Shown: positions 25,340-34,360 of the stretch, piece by piece | Position numbering within the stretch: position 1 is the stretch's first letter | Layout of the letters: each line of letters begins with the position of its first letter | NCBI GenBank assembly: GCA_900467185.1 | Contig: UBPA01000018.1 | Coordinates: 82,603-146,602, forward strand | Source of the DNA: Hyphomicrobiales bacterium | Lineage (GTDB): Bacteria > Pseudomonadota > Alphaproteobacteria > Rhizobiales > Rhizobiaceae | Reading direction: 5' to 3' | Length of the DNA stretch: 64,000 bases | Notes under the pieces: generated by a model | The model's input: the letters and a program-made list of their open reading frames with translations, nothing else | Database searches by the model: none | What the model was told of the DNA's origin: nothing | Program-made: the position numbers and the translations under genes

Positions 25340-27067
25340 ATGAGCGACGAGAAGAAACGGGAACTGAGAAGCCGTCACTGGTACGGTGGCACCGACAAGG
25401 ACGGGTTCATTCACCGCTCGTGGATGAAGAACCAGGGCTTTCCGGACCATGCGTTCGACGGACGCCCGATCATCGGCATCTGCAACACCTGGTCGGAACT
25501 GACCCCCTGCAACAGCCATCTGCGGATTCTCGCCGAAGGCGTGAAGCGCGGCGTCTGGGAGGCCGGCGGCTTTCCGGTCGAGTTCCCGGTGTCCTCGCTC
25601 GGCGAAACGCAGATGCGCCCGACGGCCATGCTGTTCCGCAACCTGCTCGCCATGGACGTCGAGGAGGCCATCCGTGCCTATGGCATCGACGGCGTCGTGC
25701 TGCTCGGCGGCTGCGACAAGACCACCCCCGGCCAGCTGATGGGAGCGGCCTCCGTCGATCTGCCGACCATCGTCGTGTCCTCCGGCCCTATGCTGAACGG
25801 CAAATGGCGCGGCAAGGACATCGGCTCGGGCACCGATGTCTGGAAGTTCTCCGAGGACGTGCGCGCCGGCAAGATGAGCCTGGCAGAGTTCATGGCGGCG
25901 GAAAGCGGCATGTCGCGCTCGCCCGGCGTCTGCATGACGATGGGCACGGCGACGACCATGGCCTCCGTGGTGGAAGCCATGGGCCTGTCGCTGCCGCTGA
26001 ACGCCGCCCTGCCCGCCGTGGACGCGCGCCGCATGGCGCTCAGCCACATGACCGGCAAGCGGATCGTCGATATGGTGCATGAGGACCTGCGCCTGTCGAA
26101 GATCCTGACCAAGAAGAACTTCGAGAACGGCATCGTCGCCAATGCCGCCGTCGGCGGCTCGACCAATGCGGTGGTGCACCTGCTTGCCATCGCCGGCCGC
26201 GCCGGCGTCGATCTGACGCTCGACGATTTCGACCGGGTCGGCGCGCAGGTTCCCTGCATCGTCAACTGCATGCCCTCCGGCCAGTATCTGATCGAGGATC
26301 TGGCTTATGCCGGGGGCCTGCCCGCCGTGATGAACCGCATTCAGGACCTGCTGCATGCCGATGCGCCGACCGTCTACGGCTGTCCCATCTCGGACTATTA
26401 CAAGGATGCCGAAGTCTTTAACGACGACGTCATCCGGCCGCTCGACAACCCGCTCCGCAAGGCCGGCGGCATCCGCATCCTGCGCGGCAATCTCTCGCCC
26501 AACGGCGCCGTGATCAAGCCGTCGGCCGCCAGCGAGCATCTGCTCGTGCACGAGGGACCGGCGCATGTGTTCGAGACAATCGAGGACATGAAGGCGCAGA
26601 TCGACGATCCCGACCTCGATGTGACCGAAGACACGATCCTCGTGCTGAAGGGCTGCGGCCCCAAGGGCTATCCCGGCATGGCAGAGGTCGGCAACATGCC
26701 GATCCCAAGGCGGCTGGTGGAAAAGGGCGTGCGCGACATGGTGCGCATCTCCGACGCCCGCATGTCGGGCACCGCCTTTGGCACCGTGGTGCTGCATGTC
26801 AGCCCCGAAGCCAATGCCGGTGGGCCGCTCGCCATCGTCAGGACGGGCGACCGCATCCGGCTCGACACGCTGAAGGGGGAGCTGAACCTGATGATCCCCG
26901 AGGCCGAATTCGCCGCGCGCATGGCCGCCTGGGTGCCGCCGGAGCCGAAGTGGACGCGTGGCTACTACAAGCTCTACCAGGACACCGTTCTGCAGGCCGA
27001 CAAGGGTGCGGATCTCGATTTCCTCGTCGGCGGCAGCGGCAGCGAGGTCTTCCGCGAAAGCCACTGA
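25340..27067 (+). CDS. IlvD/EDD-family sugar-acid dehydratase
   Basis: Fe-S cluster dehydratase of 575 residues. The three cluster cysteines are recognisable in CNTWSELTPCNSHL, GGCDKTTPGQLMG and SPGVCMTMGTATTM. The sequence resembles the L-arabinonate/galactonate dehydratase branch rather than the amino-acid enzyme IlvD. It would dehydrate the aldonate to the 2-keto-3-deoxy acid used by dgoK, replacing the enolase-type DgoD of E. coli. It lies 117 bases after the lactonase gene and is followed by a strong terminator, so it closes the operon. Confidence 0.9.
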   Translation: MSDEKKRELRSRHWYGGTDKDGFIHRSWMKNQGFPDHAFDGRPIIGICNTWSELTPCNSHLRILAEGVKRGVWEAGGFPVEFPVSSLGETQMRPTAMLFRNLLAMDVEEAIRAYGIDGVVLLGGCDKTTPGQLMGAASVDLPTIVVSSGPMLNGKWRGKDIGSGTDVWKFSEDVRAGKMSLAEFMAAESGMSRSPGVCMTMGTATTMASVVEAMGLSLPLNAALPAVDARRMALSHMTGKRIVDMVHEDLRLSKILTKKNFENGIVANAAVGGSTNAVVHLLAIAGRAGVDLTLDDFDRVGAQVPCIVNCMPSGQYLIEDLAYAGGLPAVMNRIQDLLHADAPTVYGCPISDYYKDAEVFNDDVIRPLDNPLRKAGGIRILRGNLSPNGAVIKPSAASEHLLVHEGPAHVFETIEDMKAQIDDPDLDVTEDTILVLKGCGPKGYPGMAEVGNMPIPRRLVEKGVRDMVRISDARMSGTAFGTVVLHVSPEANAGGPLAIVRTGDRIRLDTLKGELNLMIPEAEFAARMAAWVPPEPKWTRGYYKLYQDTVLQADKGADLDFLVGGSGSEVFRESH

Positions 27068-27120
27068 CGGCATGACGATCCGACGGCCGAGGTATTCGGA
27101 GCGTCTATATTGACCCCGAG

Positions 27121-27159
27121 GCCTGCCGAAAGTTCCGCTTTCGGCAGGCCATTTTTTTT
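27121..27159 (+). terminator. Rho-independent terminator of the sugar operon
   Basis: Perfect 12-base stem, GCCTGCCGAAAG (27121-27132) with CTTTCGGCAGGC (27138-27149), loop TTCCG, followed by CA and eight T residues. It lies 54 bases after the dehydratase stop codon. Confidence 0.9.
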
Positions 27160-27262
27160 CGGAACCACTTTACGGGACAGCCCGTTCTCTCAGCATCACC
27201 GGTGCGGCGTGTTTGAACCCCGCGCCACGATCCGAGAAGAAACTGAAAAGGAAGGTTACATC

Positions 27263-27847
27263 ATGACCAACAAGCTCATTACTTCCGTCGCCGCCGGCGC
27301 CCTCTTTGCCGGAATCGCCGCTTTCGCACCGTTCGCTTCCGCACAGGATGCCGCACAGCCGGCACCGGCCGCGCCGATGGCCACGACGACCGCTGCCTCC
27401 GGCACCTACATCACCGAACAGGGTCCGGACCAGATCGCTGCCAGCACCTATCTCGGCCAGTCGGTCTACAATTCCTCCGATGAAAGCATTGGCGAGATCA
27501 ATGACGTGATCTTCTCCAAGGACGGCTCCGTCGAAGCAGCCGTGATCGGCGTCGGTGGCTTCCTCGGCATCGGCGAAAAGAACGTCGCCGTACCGCTCGA
27601 CACTGTGATGGTCACCGAAGTTCCGAATTCCGACGACCTGAAGCTGACGACGACCGAGACGGCCGACACGCTGAAGGCTGCCCCGGAATTCAAGACCAAG
27701 GCGGCGCAGGTCGCGGAACGCAACGCGGCAACGCCGGTTGACGGTTCGACGACCTCCTCGACCACGCCGATGGCTCCGGCCGGCAACACGATGGCCCCGG
27801 CCGGCGGCGCTGCACCGGCTGGCCAGCCGGCCACGACGAACCCGTAA
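27263..27847 (+). CDS. PRC-barrel domain protein, exported
   Basis: Protein of 194 residues with a signal peptide (TNKLITSVAAGALFAGIAAFAPFASA, cleaved before QD). A PRC-barrel follows near residues 55-120 (LGQSVYNSSDESIGEINDVIF, then GVGGFLGIGEKNVAVPLD). The C-terminal 50 residues are a low-complexity Pro/Ala/Thr tail with repeated MAPAG. Start is ATG 27263 with GGAAGG seven bases upstream. Such periplasmic PRC-barrel proteins are common in rhizobia; their role is not established. It has its own terminator. Confidence 0.88.
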   Translation: MTNKLITSVAAGALFAGIAAFAPFASAQDAAQPAPAAPMATTTAASGTYITEQGPDQIAASTYLGQSVYNSSDESIGEINDVIFSKDGSVEAAVIGVGGFLGIGEKNVAVPLDTVMVTEVPNSDDLKLTTTETADTLKAAPEFKTKAAQVAERNAATPVDGSTTSSTTPMAPAGNTMAPAGGAAPAGQPATTNP

Positions 27848-27870
27848 TCCGTCCCAAACGGCTTACCGAG

Positions 27871-27900
27871 CGGCGGTGCGAAAGCACCGCCGTTTTCGTT
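27871..27900 (+). terminator. Rho-independent terminator of PRC-barrel gene
   Basis: CGGCGGTGC (27871-27879), loop GAAA, GCACCGCCG (27884-27892), then TTTTCGTT. The stem is perfect and starts 24 bases after the stop codon. Confidence 0.85.
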
Positions 27901-27918
27901 TGTCCGGACGCTCTCGTC

Positions 27919-27953
27919 GATCAGATGGCGACGGGGATCAGATGGCGACGGGG
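27919..27953. repeat. 17-base tandem duplication at 3' end of EAL gene
   Basis: GATCAGATGGCGACGGG is present twice in a row with a period of 17 bases. The second copy contains the last codons and the stop of the minus-strand EAL gene; the first lies directly downstream. It looks like a recent slippage duplication and changes nothing in the protein. Confidence 0.7.
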
Positions 27954-29467
27954 CGCTTCGTGTCCATGTCGCGATAGCGATCGCGCAGGTACCGCAGGGT
28001 GGCGGTGGCATCGGCCGGTTTTCCGTAGAAATACCCCTGCCCCATACCGCAGCCCAGTCCTTTGAGCATCAGCGCTTCGGCGAAGTCCTCGATGCCTTCC
28101 GCCACGACCTCGAGGCCGAGGCCGTCGCACATGGTGACGATCGCCTTGACGATATGTTCGGAGGCGCGATCGTTGACGATACGGCAGACGAAGGAGCGGT
28201 CGATCTTCACCTTGTCGAAGGTGAAGTCGCGCAGACGGCCGAGGCTGGACTGTCCGGTGCCGAAATCGTCCAGCGAAATCCGCACGCCGGCATCGCGCAG
28301 TTCCTGCACGATCTTCTGCGCCATATCGGCATCGCGCATCATCGCCGTTTCGGTGATCTCGAGCTCCAGGCGGCGCGGGTCGAGGCCGACGCGATGGATG
28401 ATGGCGAGCACCGTGCTGCTGGTCGCCAGGTCCATGAGCTGGGCCGAGGACAGGTTGAACGAGAGAAACAGCTCCTTGGGCCAGAGCAGGGCCGCTTCGG
28501 CCGCCTTGCGCAACAATGTTTCCGACAGCGCATCGATGAAGCCGCGCTCTTCGGCAAGCGGCACGAAGATGGCGGGCGAGACATAGCCGAGATCGCTGTC
28601 GCACCAGCGCGCCAGCGCTTCGAACCCCACAACCGTGTCGGTGTCGAGGCTGACGATCGGCTGGAAATGCACGTCGATCTCATCGGCGATGATCGCGTTG
28701 CGCAGTGCCTGCTCCAGCAAGGTCGCGCGGCGCATCTCCTGCGCGATTTCCTGGGAGTAGACGGTGATCTGTCCGCGGCCACGGCGCTTGGAGCGATAAA
28801 GCGCGGTATCCGCACTCTTCAGCAGGTCGTCATAGGCCTCGCCGGCAAAGGGGTAGACCGCGAAACCGAAGGAGGCGGAGAGACGCACGGTGCGCTCGGC
28901 CAGTTCGAACGGTGCCTGCAGCACCTCCTTGAGCATATGGCCCATCTTCTCGGCAGCCTTGCGCTCGAAGACGAGCGGCAGCACGAAGGCGAACTCGTCA
29001 TTGCCCATGCGGATGACGGTCGAGCCATCGGGCATGCAGGCTTCCAGCCGGTGCGCCACCTGGCACAGGATCTCGTTGCCCGCGGGATGTCCGAAGAGGT
29101 CGTTGAGCGGCTTGAAACCGTCGAGATTGGCCAGGCCGATCGTGAACGGCGCGGGATCGGCGGCACGTTCCGTCGCGATTTCGAGAACCTTTTCCCGCAG
29201 CCGGTTCGCATTGCCGAGGCCCGTCAGGGGATCGACGAAGGCCAGGGCATGGAGATCGCGCGGGTAACGTTCGGTCACGACGCTGCCGAGGTCATGCCGA
29301 CCGCTGTCCGGGGAGACATCATGGCGACGCTGCGGCATGCCTGTCTGCCGCTCCGGCTGGCTCGACCCGGCACGGCGTGACCGTCCCTTCTGGCGCGAAG
29401 CTGTTTCGTCCTGATCCATTGCGGAGGTCCTGCATATTTCGGTCGGCACGCTGACCGCATGGACCAT
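27938..29467 (-). CDS. Cyclic-di-GMP phosphodiesterase, degenerate GGDEF plus intact EAL
   Basis: Protein of 509 residues. The GGDEF domain (about residues 70-235) has RMGNDEF at the signature, so the second glycine is replaced by Asn, and no RxxD inhibitory site is seen. The EAL domain (about 250-495) keeps its catalytic set: FEALARW, NLSSAQL, ELEITET, DDFGTG, KIDRSF, AEGIED and GQGYFYGKP. It should therefore degrade c-di-GMP, with the GGDEF half likely regulatory. No membrane helix or sensor domain is obvious. An internal ATG at 29419 (MDQDETAS) with AGGA upstream may be the true start. Confidence 0.9.
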   Translation of the reverse strand: MVHAVSVPTEICRTSAMDQDETASRQKGRSRRAGSSQPERQTGMPQRRHDVSPDSGRHDLGSVVTERYPRDLHALAFVDPLTGLGNANRLREKVLEIATERAADPAPFTIGLANLDGFKPLNDLFGHPAGNEILCQVAHRLEACMPDGSTVIRMGNDEFAFVLPLVFERKAAEKMGHMLKEVLQAPFELAERTVRLSASFGFAVYPFAGEAYDDLLKSADTALYRSKRRGRGQITVYSQEIAQEMRRATLLEQALRNAIIADEIDVHFQPIVSLDTDTVVGFEALARWCDSDLGYVSPAIFVPLAEERGFIDALSETLLRKAAEAALLWPKELFLSFNLSSAQLMDLATSSTVLAIIHRVGLDPRRLELEITETAMMRDADMAQKIVQELRDAGVRISLDDFGTGQSSLGRLRDFTFDKVKIDRSFVCRIVNDRASEHIVKAIVTMCDGLGLEVVAEGIEDFAEALMLKGLGCGMGQGYFYGKPADATATLRYLRDRYRDMDTKRPVAI

Positions 29468-29597
29468 GGAACCACACCCTTAAGAAATCACAACAGTCTC
29501 TATCCCTAATTCTCGTGACACTTGCAAGAATGTGAAGAAAAACGACACATTACATATCTGGGGATGTACGAAATCTCGCACTATCGCGAGACGCGTA

Positions 29598-31385
29598 TCA
29601 GCGCTGCTGGCGGTGATCGCTGCCGCTTTCGAGATAGCGGTTGCGAACGCGTTCGATCATGTCGGGGCTGATCGGCTTGACGATATGGTCGTCCATGCCG
29701 GCCGCGCGCGCATGTTCCAGGTCGATATCCAGGGCCTGCGTCGTCACGGCGACGATCGGCGTGCGAAACGACAGGCGCTCTTCCGCCGCGCGAATGGCCC
29801 GCGTCGCGTCGAAACCGTTCATGACCGGCATGGAAACGTCCATGAAGATGAGCTGCGGGCGGAACTGCTGCCAGAAGCGCACGGCCTCCTCGCCGTTGGC
29901 GGCGATGCGGTAGGACAGGCCGAGACCTTCGAGGATCTGGGAGAAGACGAACTGGTTGATCTCGTTGTCCTCGGCGACGAGCACATCGATATCGGAGGTC
30001 GGACGCTTGGTGACGGGCAGGACGATATCCCAATCGGCAGGCGCTTGCAGGGTGGCGGCGGGCTCCGCGGTCTCGGGCAGGCGCGCGGCGGTGTCGCCTG
30101 CCGTCAGCAGAGCCTCAATCTCCGCCGCAAGGGCTGCCTCCGGGCCTGCCGGATCGAAGACGATGCCCGGCGGACCGGCACCCCTGTCCAGCGTCGCCTT
30201 GAGGTCGCGAAGGGCGGGATCGATGAGAACGAGGTCGAGCGAGAGGTTCGCTTCGCGGATGGCCTCGAGAAACGCCGTCATTTCCGGCGCGGAGCGCAGG
30301 GCGCAGACCTCGTGGCCACGCTTCGACAATGCCGAGAGCAGGCGCGCCTCCGTCCCGCTCTCCGGCGTCATGACGAGGATGCGACCGGTGATGCCGGACG
30401 CTGCGGCTTTGGTTGCCGGCGGCGTTGTCATGTCCTGCGGCGTCGGCGTTTGCGCGGTCTGGGCAAGAACGTGCAGATCGAGCGCCTGGTAGGGGTCGTG
30501 GCAGTTCTGTGCCGGCTCGAAGGCCTCATATCGCGCGACGGCGAGGCTTTTGGCCAGTTCCGGCGAGACAGCGCCATCGTCATAGCCCACGACGATGTCC
30601 GTGACGTCGTTCATGCAGGTGACGAGCAGGCCGCGTTGCGCGTCGCCCACGCGGAATTTGTGCGTCACCAGCCAGCAATCGTCGCCGTTGGCCCGCACGG
30701 CCTGCTCCGGCAGGCGATGTTCGCGCCCGGTCTCCAGCACCATGCGATCGGACGTTTCGAATTTCTCGGCGAGTTCCGGTTCGATGAGATCCCAGACGGA
30801 GCGCCCGAGAATCTGGTCGGGCGTCATGCCGTGCAGGTCGCAGAAGGCCTTGTTGACGCCGATGTAATTGAGGCTTCGGTCCTTGACGCAGATCGGGTTG
30901 GGCAGGCTGTCGAGAATGCTTTCCGTCATCTCCATGCGCTCGAGGTCGAGCTGCATCTGCTCGTCCTTCTTCTTCTGCTCGGAAACTTCGGTGAGAGAGA
31001 CGACGCAGAGACCGTTTGCCAGCCGGCGCTTGCGCACATTGATCCAGCGCTGGCGGGCGATGCGTTCGACCACGTCATAGCGTTCGCGCCAGTGAAGGGA
31101 CACGCGTTCGGAAATCCATTCCTCACGGTTGACGCGCCGACGGCTGCGCTCCGTCGCCGTTCCCGAACGCACGCCGAGGTCGAAGACGGCGCCCAGGAAA
31201 TCGCGCAGCCGGGTGCCGCGTGCGAGGAAACGATCCTCGACGGGGTAGAACTGCTGGATCGGCTTGCTGGCAAAGATCAATTCGTCGTTGCGATCGCACA
31301 CAAAGACGGCCAGGCCCAGCGCATCCGAAACCGCTTCCAGCAGAGAGAGCTGGACAGCTGCGCCAGATGACGCGACATCACTCAT
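29598..31385 (-). CDS. PAS-PAS-receiver protein without histidine kinase domain
   Basis: Signalling protein of 595 residues. Two PAS-type domains lie near residues 15-135 (LGLAVFVCDRNDELIFASKP) and 150-265 (ILDSLPNPICVKDRSLNYIG). A degenerate receiver-like Rossmann fold follows near 335-410, and a complete receiver near 465-585 with AEDN, the phosphoacceptor aspartate in IFMDVSMPVMNG, TTQA and VKPI. No HisKA or ATPase region is present, so it must be phosphorylated by another kinase. It is about 130 bases upstream of the c-di-GMP phosphodiesterase gene on the same strand, which suggests shared function. Confidence 0.88.
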   Translation of the reverse strand: MSDVASSGAAVQLSLLEAVSDALGLAVFVCDRNDELIFASKPIQQFYPVEDRFLARGTRLRDFLGAVFDLGVRSGTATERSRRRVNREEWISERVSLHWRERYDVVERIARQRWINVRKRRLANGLCVVSLTEVSEQKKKDEQMQLDLERMEMTESILDSLPNPICVKDRSLNYIGVNKAFCDLHGMTPDQILGRSVWDLIEPELAEKFETSDRMVLETGREHRLPEQAVRANGDDCWLVTHKFRVGDAQRGLLVTCMNDVTDIVVGYDDGAVSPELAKSLAVARYEAFEPAQNCHDPYQALDLHVLAQTAQTPTPQDMTTPPATKAAASGITGRILVMTPESGTEARLLSALSKRGHEVCALRSAPEMTAFLEAIREANLSLDLVLIDPALRDLKATLDRGAGPPGIVFDPAGPEAALAAEIEALLTAGDTAARLPETAEPAATLQAPADWDIVLPVTKRPTSDIDVLVAEDNEINQFVFSQILEGLGLSYRIAANGEEAVRFWQQFRPQLIFMDVSMPVMNGFDATRAIRAAEERLSFRTPIVAVTTQALDIDLEHARAAGMDDHIVKPISPDMIERVRNRYLESGSDHRQQR

Positions 31386-31914
31386 TCACGGCCTCACAGT
31401 CCTTGGCGGACATTACATTGACGGGAACATGCCGACGTCACGACCCTTGACCGGGCATGGCGTTCTTTCCGGGAGCGCGCGGTCAGCATCGCGATCGCTC
31501 CGGCGCAGCGGCGGCCCGGAAACGGGCTTGGCTGCGACAGTCTTTCGTCCGTCGCATCGGGGGCGTCATCGCCGGCAACGCCGACGCCGCATGCTCCTCC
31601 CCCGGCAGCATCCGGTGTCCTCGCGACCGTTCCGTCTGCCTTACATAGTCAAGTGTCGCCTGTGACGCACTCGGCTTCGCTGTTGCGCTTCGCACCAGCT
31701 GCGTCACGTTCTCCTGACACCCACCTCGATCTCAGGACATGTGCAGCAACCCGGTTACCGACAATGCCACAGCGGGCTTAATGCACCCTTAAGCCCCGAA
31801 ATCCCGCGCTTTGTCCCTGACCTTTCCCGTCCCCGTCCGGATCGCGCAGGGGATATCCCGGTCCCTCGGTCAACCAGTCCTTGGCGACGACGCGGGAATG
31901 GCAGAGAATGCACC
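31386..31914. other. Intergenic region between PAS/receiver gene and mutL
   Basis: No credible gene in 529 bases; the small open frames here lack ribosome sites and family similarity. An eight-base inverted repeat, GTGACGCA (31662-31669) with TGCGTCAC (31700-31707), is the only structure noticed. Confidence 0.5.
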
Positions 31915-33780
31915 ATGGCCATTACCCTCCTTTCCGAAACGCTCATCAACCAGATCGCCGCCGGCGAAGTCATCGAGCGGCCGGCGAGCGCTGCCAAGGA
32001 GCTGATCGAGAACGCGCTCGACGCCGGTGCCACCCGCATCGAGATCGCGACGGCCGGCGGCGGCAAGACGCTGCTGCGCGTGGTCGACAATGGCTGCGGC
32101 ATGGGGCCGGACGATCTGGCGCTTGCCGTGCGGCGGCACTGCACCTCCAAGCTCGGCGGCGGCCTGTTCGACATCCGCACACTCGGCTTTCGCGGCGAGG
32201 CGCTGCCCTCGATCGGCTCCGTCGCGCGCCTGACGATCGCGAGCCGCCCGGCCGGCAGCGACCATGGCGCCGAAATCGCCGTGCATGGCGGGGTGGTGCA
32301 GGCCGTACGGCCGACACCGGCGAACCACGGCACGGTGGTGGAGGTGCGCGACCTTTTCTTCGCCACGCCGGCCCGGCTGAAATTCATGAAGACGGAGCGG
32401 GCCGAGGCGGCGGCGATTTCCGAAGTGGTGCGGCGCATGGCGATCGCGTTTCCCGGCGTGCGCTTCCTGCTGTCGGGTCCCGACCGGACGACGCTCGAAT
32501 TTCCTGCGACCGGCGACGATCGTCTGGCGCGCATCGCGCAGGTGCTCGGCCGCGACTTCCGCGACAATGCGATCGAGATCGACGCGGAGCGCGACGCGGT
32601 GCGCCTGACCGGCTTTGCCGGGGTTCCCACCTTCAACCGGGGCAATTCGCTGCACCAATATGTGTTCGTCAACGGCCGGCCGGTCCAGGACAAGCTGATC
32701 TTCTCGGCGCTGCGCGGCGCCTATGCCGAAACCATTCCGCATGGCCGCTATCCCGTCGCGGTCCTCTCGATCACGATCGACCCCGCGCTGGTGGATGTGA
32801 ACGTGCATCCGGCAAAATCGGACGTCCGCTTTCGCGACCCCGGCCTCGTGCGCGGCCTGATCGTCGGCGCCATCCGCCAGGCGCTGGCGGTCGACGGCGA
32901 CCGGTCCTCGACGCTCGGCGCGCGCGGCCTGATGGATGCCTTCCGGCCGCAGGGTGCTGCCGCTGCGGGCTTCGCCTCTGCCGCCCGCTCCCCTGGCGGT
33001 TATGGTGGCCAGACCTCATACGGGCAGGCGCCTTCGGCCCCCTGGTCGGCAGACCGCTCGCCCTACCGGCCGCTGGAGACGGAGGGCCGCGGCTTCGGGG
33101 AAGCCGCGCAGGCTGCCTTCGGCGCGTTCGCACCCGCCGCACGGATGGCGCCGGAGACGGCAGGCGCGGAGCCGACGGCGCCCGGGGCGGCACTGTCCGA
33201 CCATCCGCTGGGTGCCGCACGGGCACAGCTGCACGAAAACTACATCGTCGCGCAGACGGGCGACGGGCTCGTGATCGTCGATCAGCACGCCGCCCACGAA
33301 CGCCTCGTCTACGAGAACCTGCGCAAGGGGCTCTCGACCAAGGCCCTGCCGGCGCAGGCGCTCCTGATCCCCGATATCGTCGATCTCGCGGAGGACGACT
33401 GCGACCGGCTGATGGTGCATGCCGAAGAGCTTTCGCGGCTGGGGCTGACCATCGAGCGTTTCGGCCCGGGCGCCGTCGCCGTGCGCGAGACGCCGGCCAT
33501 TCTGGGCGAGATCGATGCCGCAGGGCTCATCCGGCAGCTGGCCGACGAGCTGGCGGAATGGGACACGGCCAACGGCCTTGCCGGCCGGCTGGAAGCGCTC
33601 GCGGCCACCATGGCCTGCCACGGCTCGGTGCGCTCGGGCCGCCGGCTGCGGCCGGAAGAGATGAACGCCCTCCTGCGCCAGATGGAGGCGACGCCCGGCT
33701 CCGGCCAGTGCAATCACGGGCGGCCGACCTATATCGAGATCAAGCTTGCCGATATCGAGCGCCTGTTCGGGCGCAGCTGA
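31915..33780 (+). CDS. mutL: DNA mismatch repair protein MutL
   Basis: Protein of 621 residues. The N-terminal GHKL ATPase shows [25 protein letters not shown] and [10 protein letters not shown]. The C-terminal dimerisation domain contains [12 protein letters not shown] near residue 456, which fits the DQHA(X)2E(X)4E endonuclease motif, as well as ACHGSV and CNHGRPT. It should therefore nick DNA itself, as expected in bacteria without MutH. A Pro/Ala-rich linker of about 100 residues joins the two halves. Start is ATG 31915, where family similarity begins. Confidence 0.96.
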   Translation: MAITLLSETLINQIAAGEVIERPASAAKELIENALDAGATRIEIATAGGGKTLLRVVDNGCGMGPDDLALAVRRHCTSKLGGGLFDIRTLGFRGEALPSIGSVARLTIASRPAGSDHGAEIAVHGGVVQAVRPTPANHGTVVEVRDLFFATPARLKFMKTERAEAAAISEVVRRMAIAFPGVRFLLSGPDRTTLEFPATGDDRLARIAQVLGRDFRDNAIEIDAERDAVRLTGFAGVPTFNRGNSLHQYVFVNGRPVQDKLIFSALRGAYAETIPHGRYPVAVLSITIDPALVDVNVHPAKSDVRFRDPGLVRGLIVGAIRQALAVDGDRSSTLGARGLMDAFRPQGAAAAGFASAARSPGGYGGQTSYGQAPSAPWSADRSPYRPLETEGRGFGEAAQAAFGAFAPAARMAPETAGAEPTAPGAALSDHPLGAARAQLHENYIVAQTGDGLVIVDQHAAHERLVYENLRKGLSTKALPAQALLIPDIVDLAEDDCDRLMVHAEELSRLGLTIERFGPGAVAVRETPAILGEIDAAGLIRQLADELAEWDTANGLAGRLEALAATMACHGSVRSGRRLRPEEMNALLRQMEATPGSGQCNHGRPTYIEIKLADIERLFGRS

Positions 33781-33902
33781 CGGCAGAACGCGGCGGCCGA
33801 CCGGCCTTGCGAGACCGCTGGCAAAAGCCGTGGCGAAGGTTTACAGCGGCAGCACAGGGTTCGGCCGCTCGGGCGAGCCGATCAGTCAGGGGATGAGACA
33901 CG

Positions 33903-34157
33903 ATGAACCGGTTCGAAGGCAGCGGCAACAGGATTGCGAAAATCCGGTATCTCGACGGCGATTTCAACGTCATCCTGCCGGGCTCCTTCGTCATTTGCGC
34001 CATCACCGGACGCGAGATTCCGGTGGAGGAGCTGCGCTACTGGAGCGTGGCGCGGCAGGAGCCGTATATCGACGCCCAGGCTGCCTTCGATGCGGACAAG
34101 CGCGCGGGAATCTTGCCGGGGCAGACGGGAGATGCGGGCTCTTCGGTTACGCCGTAG
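33903..34157 (+). CDS. DUF2093 domain protein
   Basis: Small protein of 84 residues, MNRFEGSGNRIAKIRYLDGD at the start and FVICAITGREIPVEELRYWS in the middle, matching the alphaproteobacterial DUF2093 family. No signal or membrane segment. It lies 122 bases after mutL on the same strand and faces lpxK; this neighbourhood is common in rhizobia. Function unknown. Confidence 0.85.
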   Translation: MNRFEGSGNRIAKIRYLDGDFNVILPGSFVICAITGREIPVEELRYWSVARQEPYIDAQAAFDADKRAGILPGQTGDAGSSVTP

Positions 34158-34203
34158 CGTTCGTTGCGCGTCAGCGTTTGTGGCCGGCTTAGCGTTTGCG
34201 ATC

Positions 34204-34343
34204 GCCCCTCACCCTAACCCTCTCCCCGCTTGCGGGGAGAGGGGACGTGCCCTGCTTGGGGTTTTGAGGTGAGGTGAAAGCGGTGCCTCAAGGCTCCTTC
34301 GCCCCGCGCGCGGGGAGAAGGTCCCGGCAGGGGGATGAGGGGC
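34204..34343. repeat. Palindromic intergenic element, copy 2
   Basis: A 140-base element bounded by GCCCCTCA and TGAGGGGC, in inverted orientation relative to the copy at 6979-7116. The two outer thirds match nearly base for base, including the CTCTCCCCGCTTGCGGGGAG hairpin; the middle differs. It lies between the convergent DUF2093 and lpxK genes, where it may also act as a transcription barrier. Confidence 0.85.
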
Positions 34344-34360
34344 CGACGCAAGCACCCGCT

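Noticed and set aside
25259..27073. Open frame of 604 codons antisense to the dehydratase
   Set aside because: Its composition is that of a shadow frame, and the plus-strand gene carries all family cysteines.
31386..31914. Possible small genes upstream of mutL
   Set aside because: The frames overlap each other on both strands, lack ribosome sites and have no recognisable protein features.
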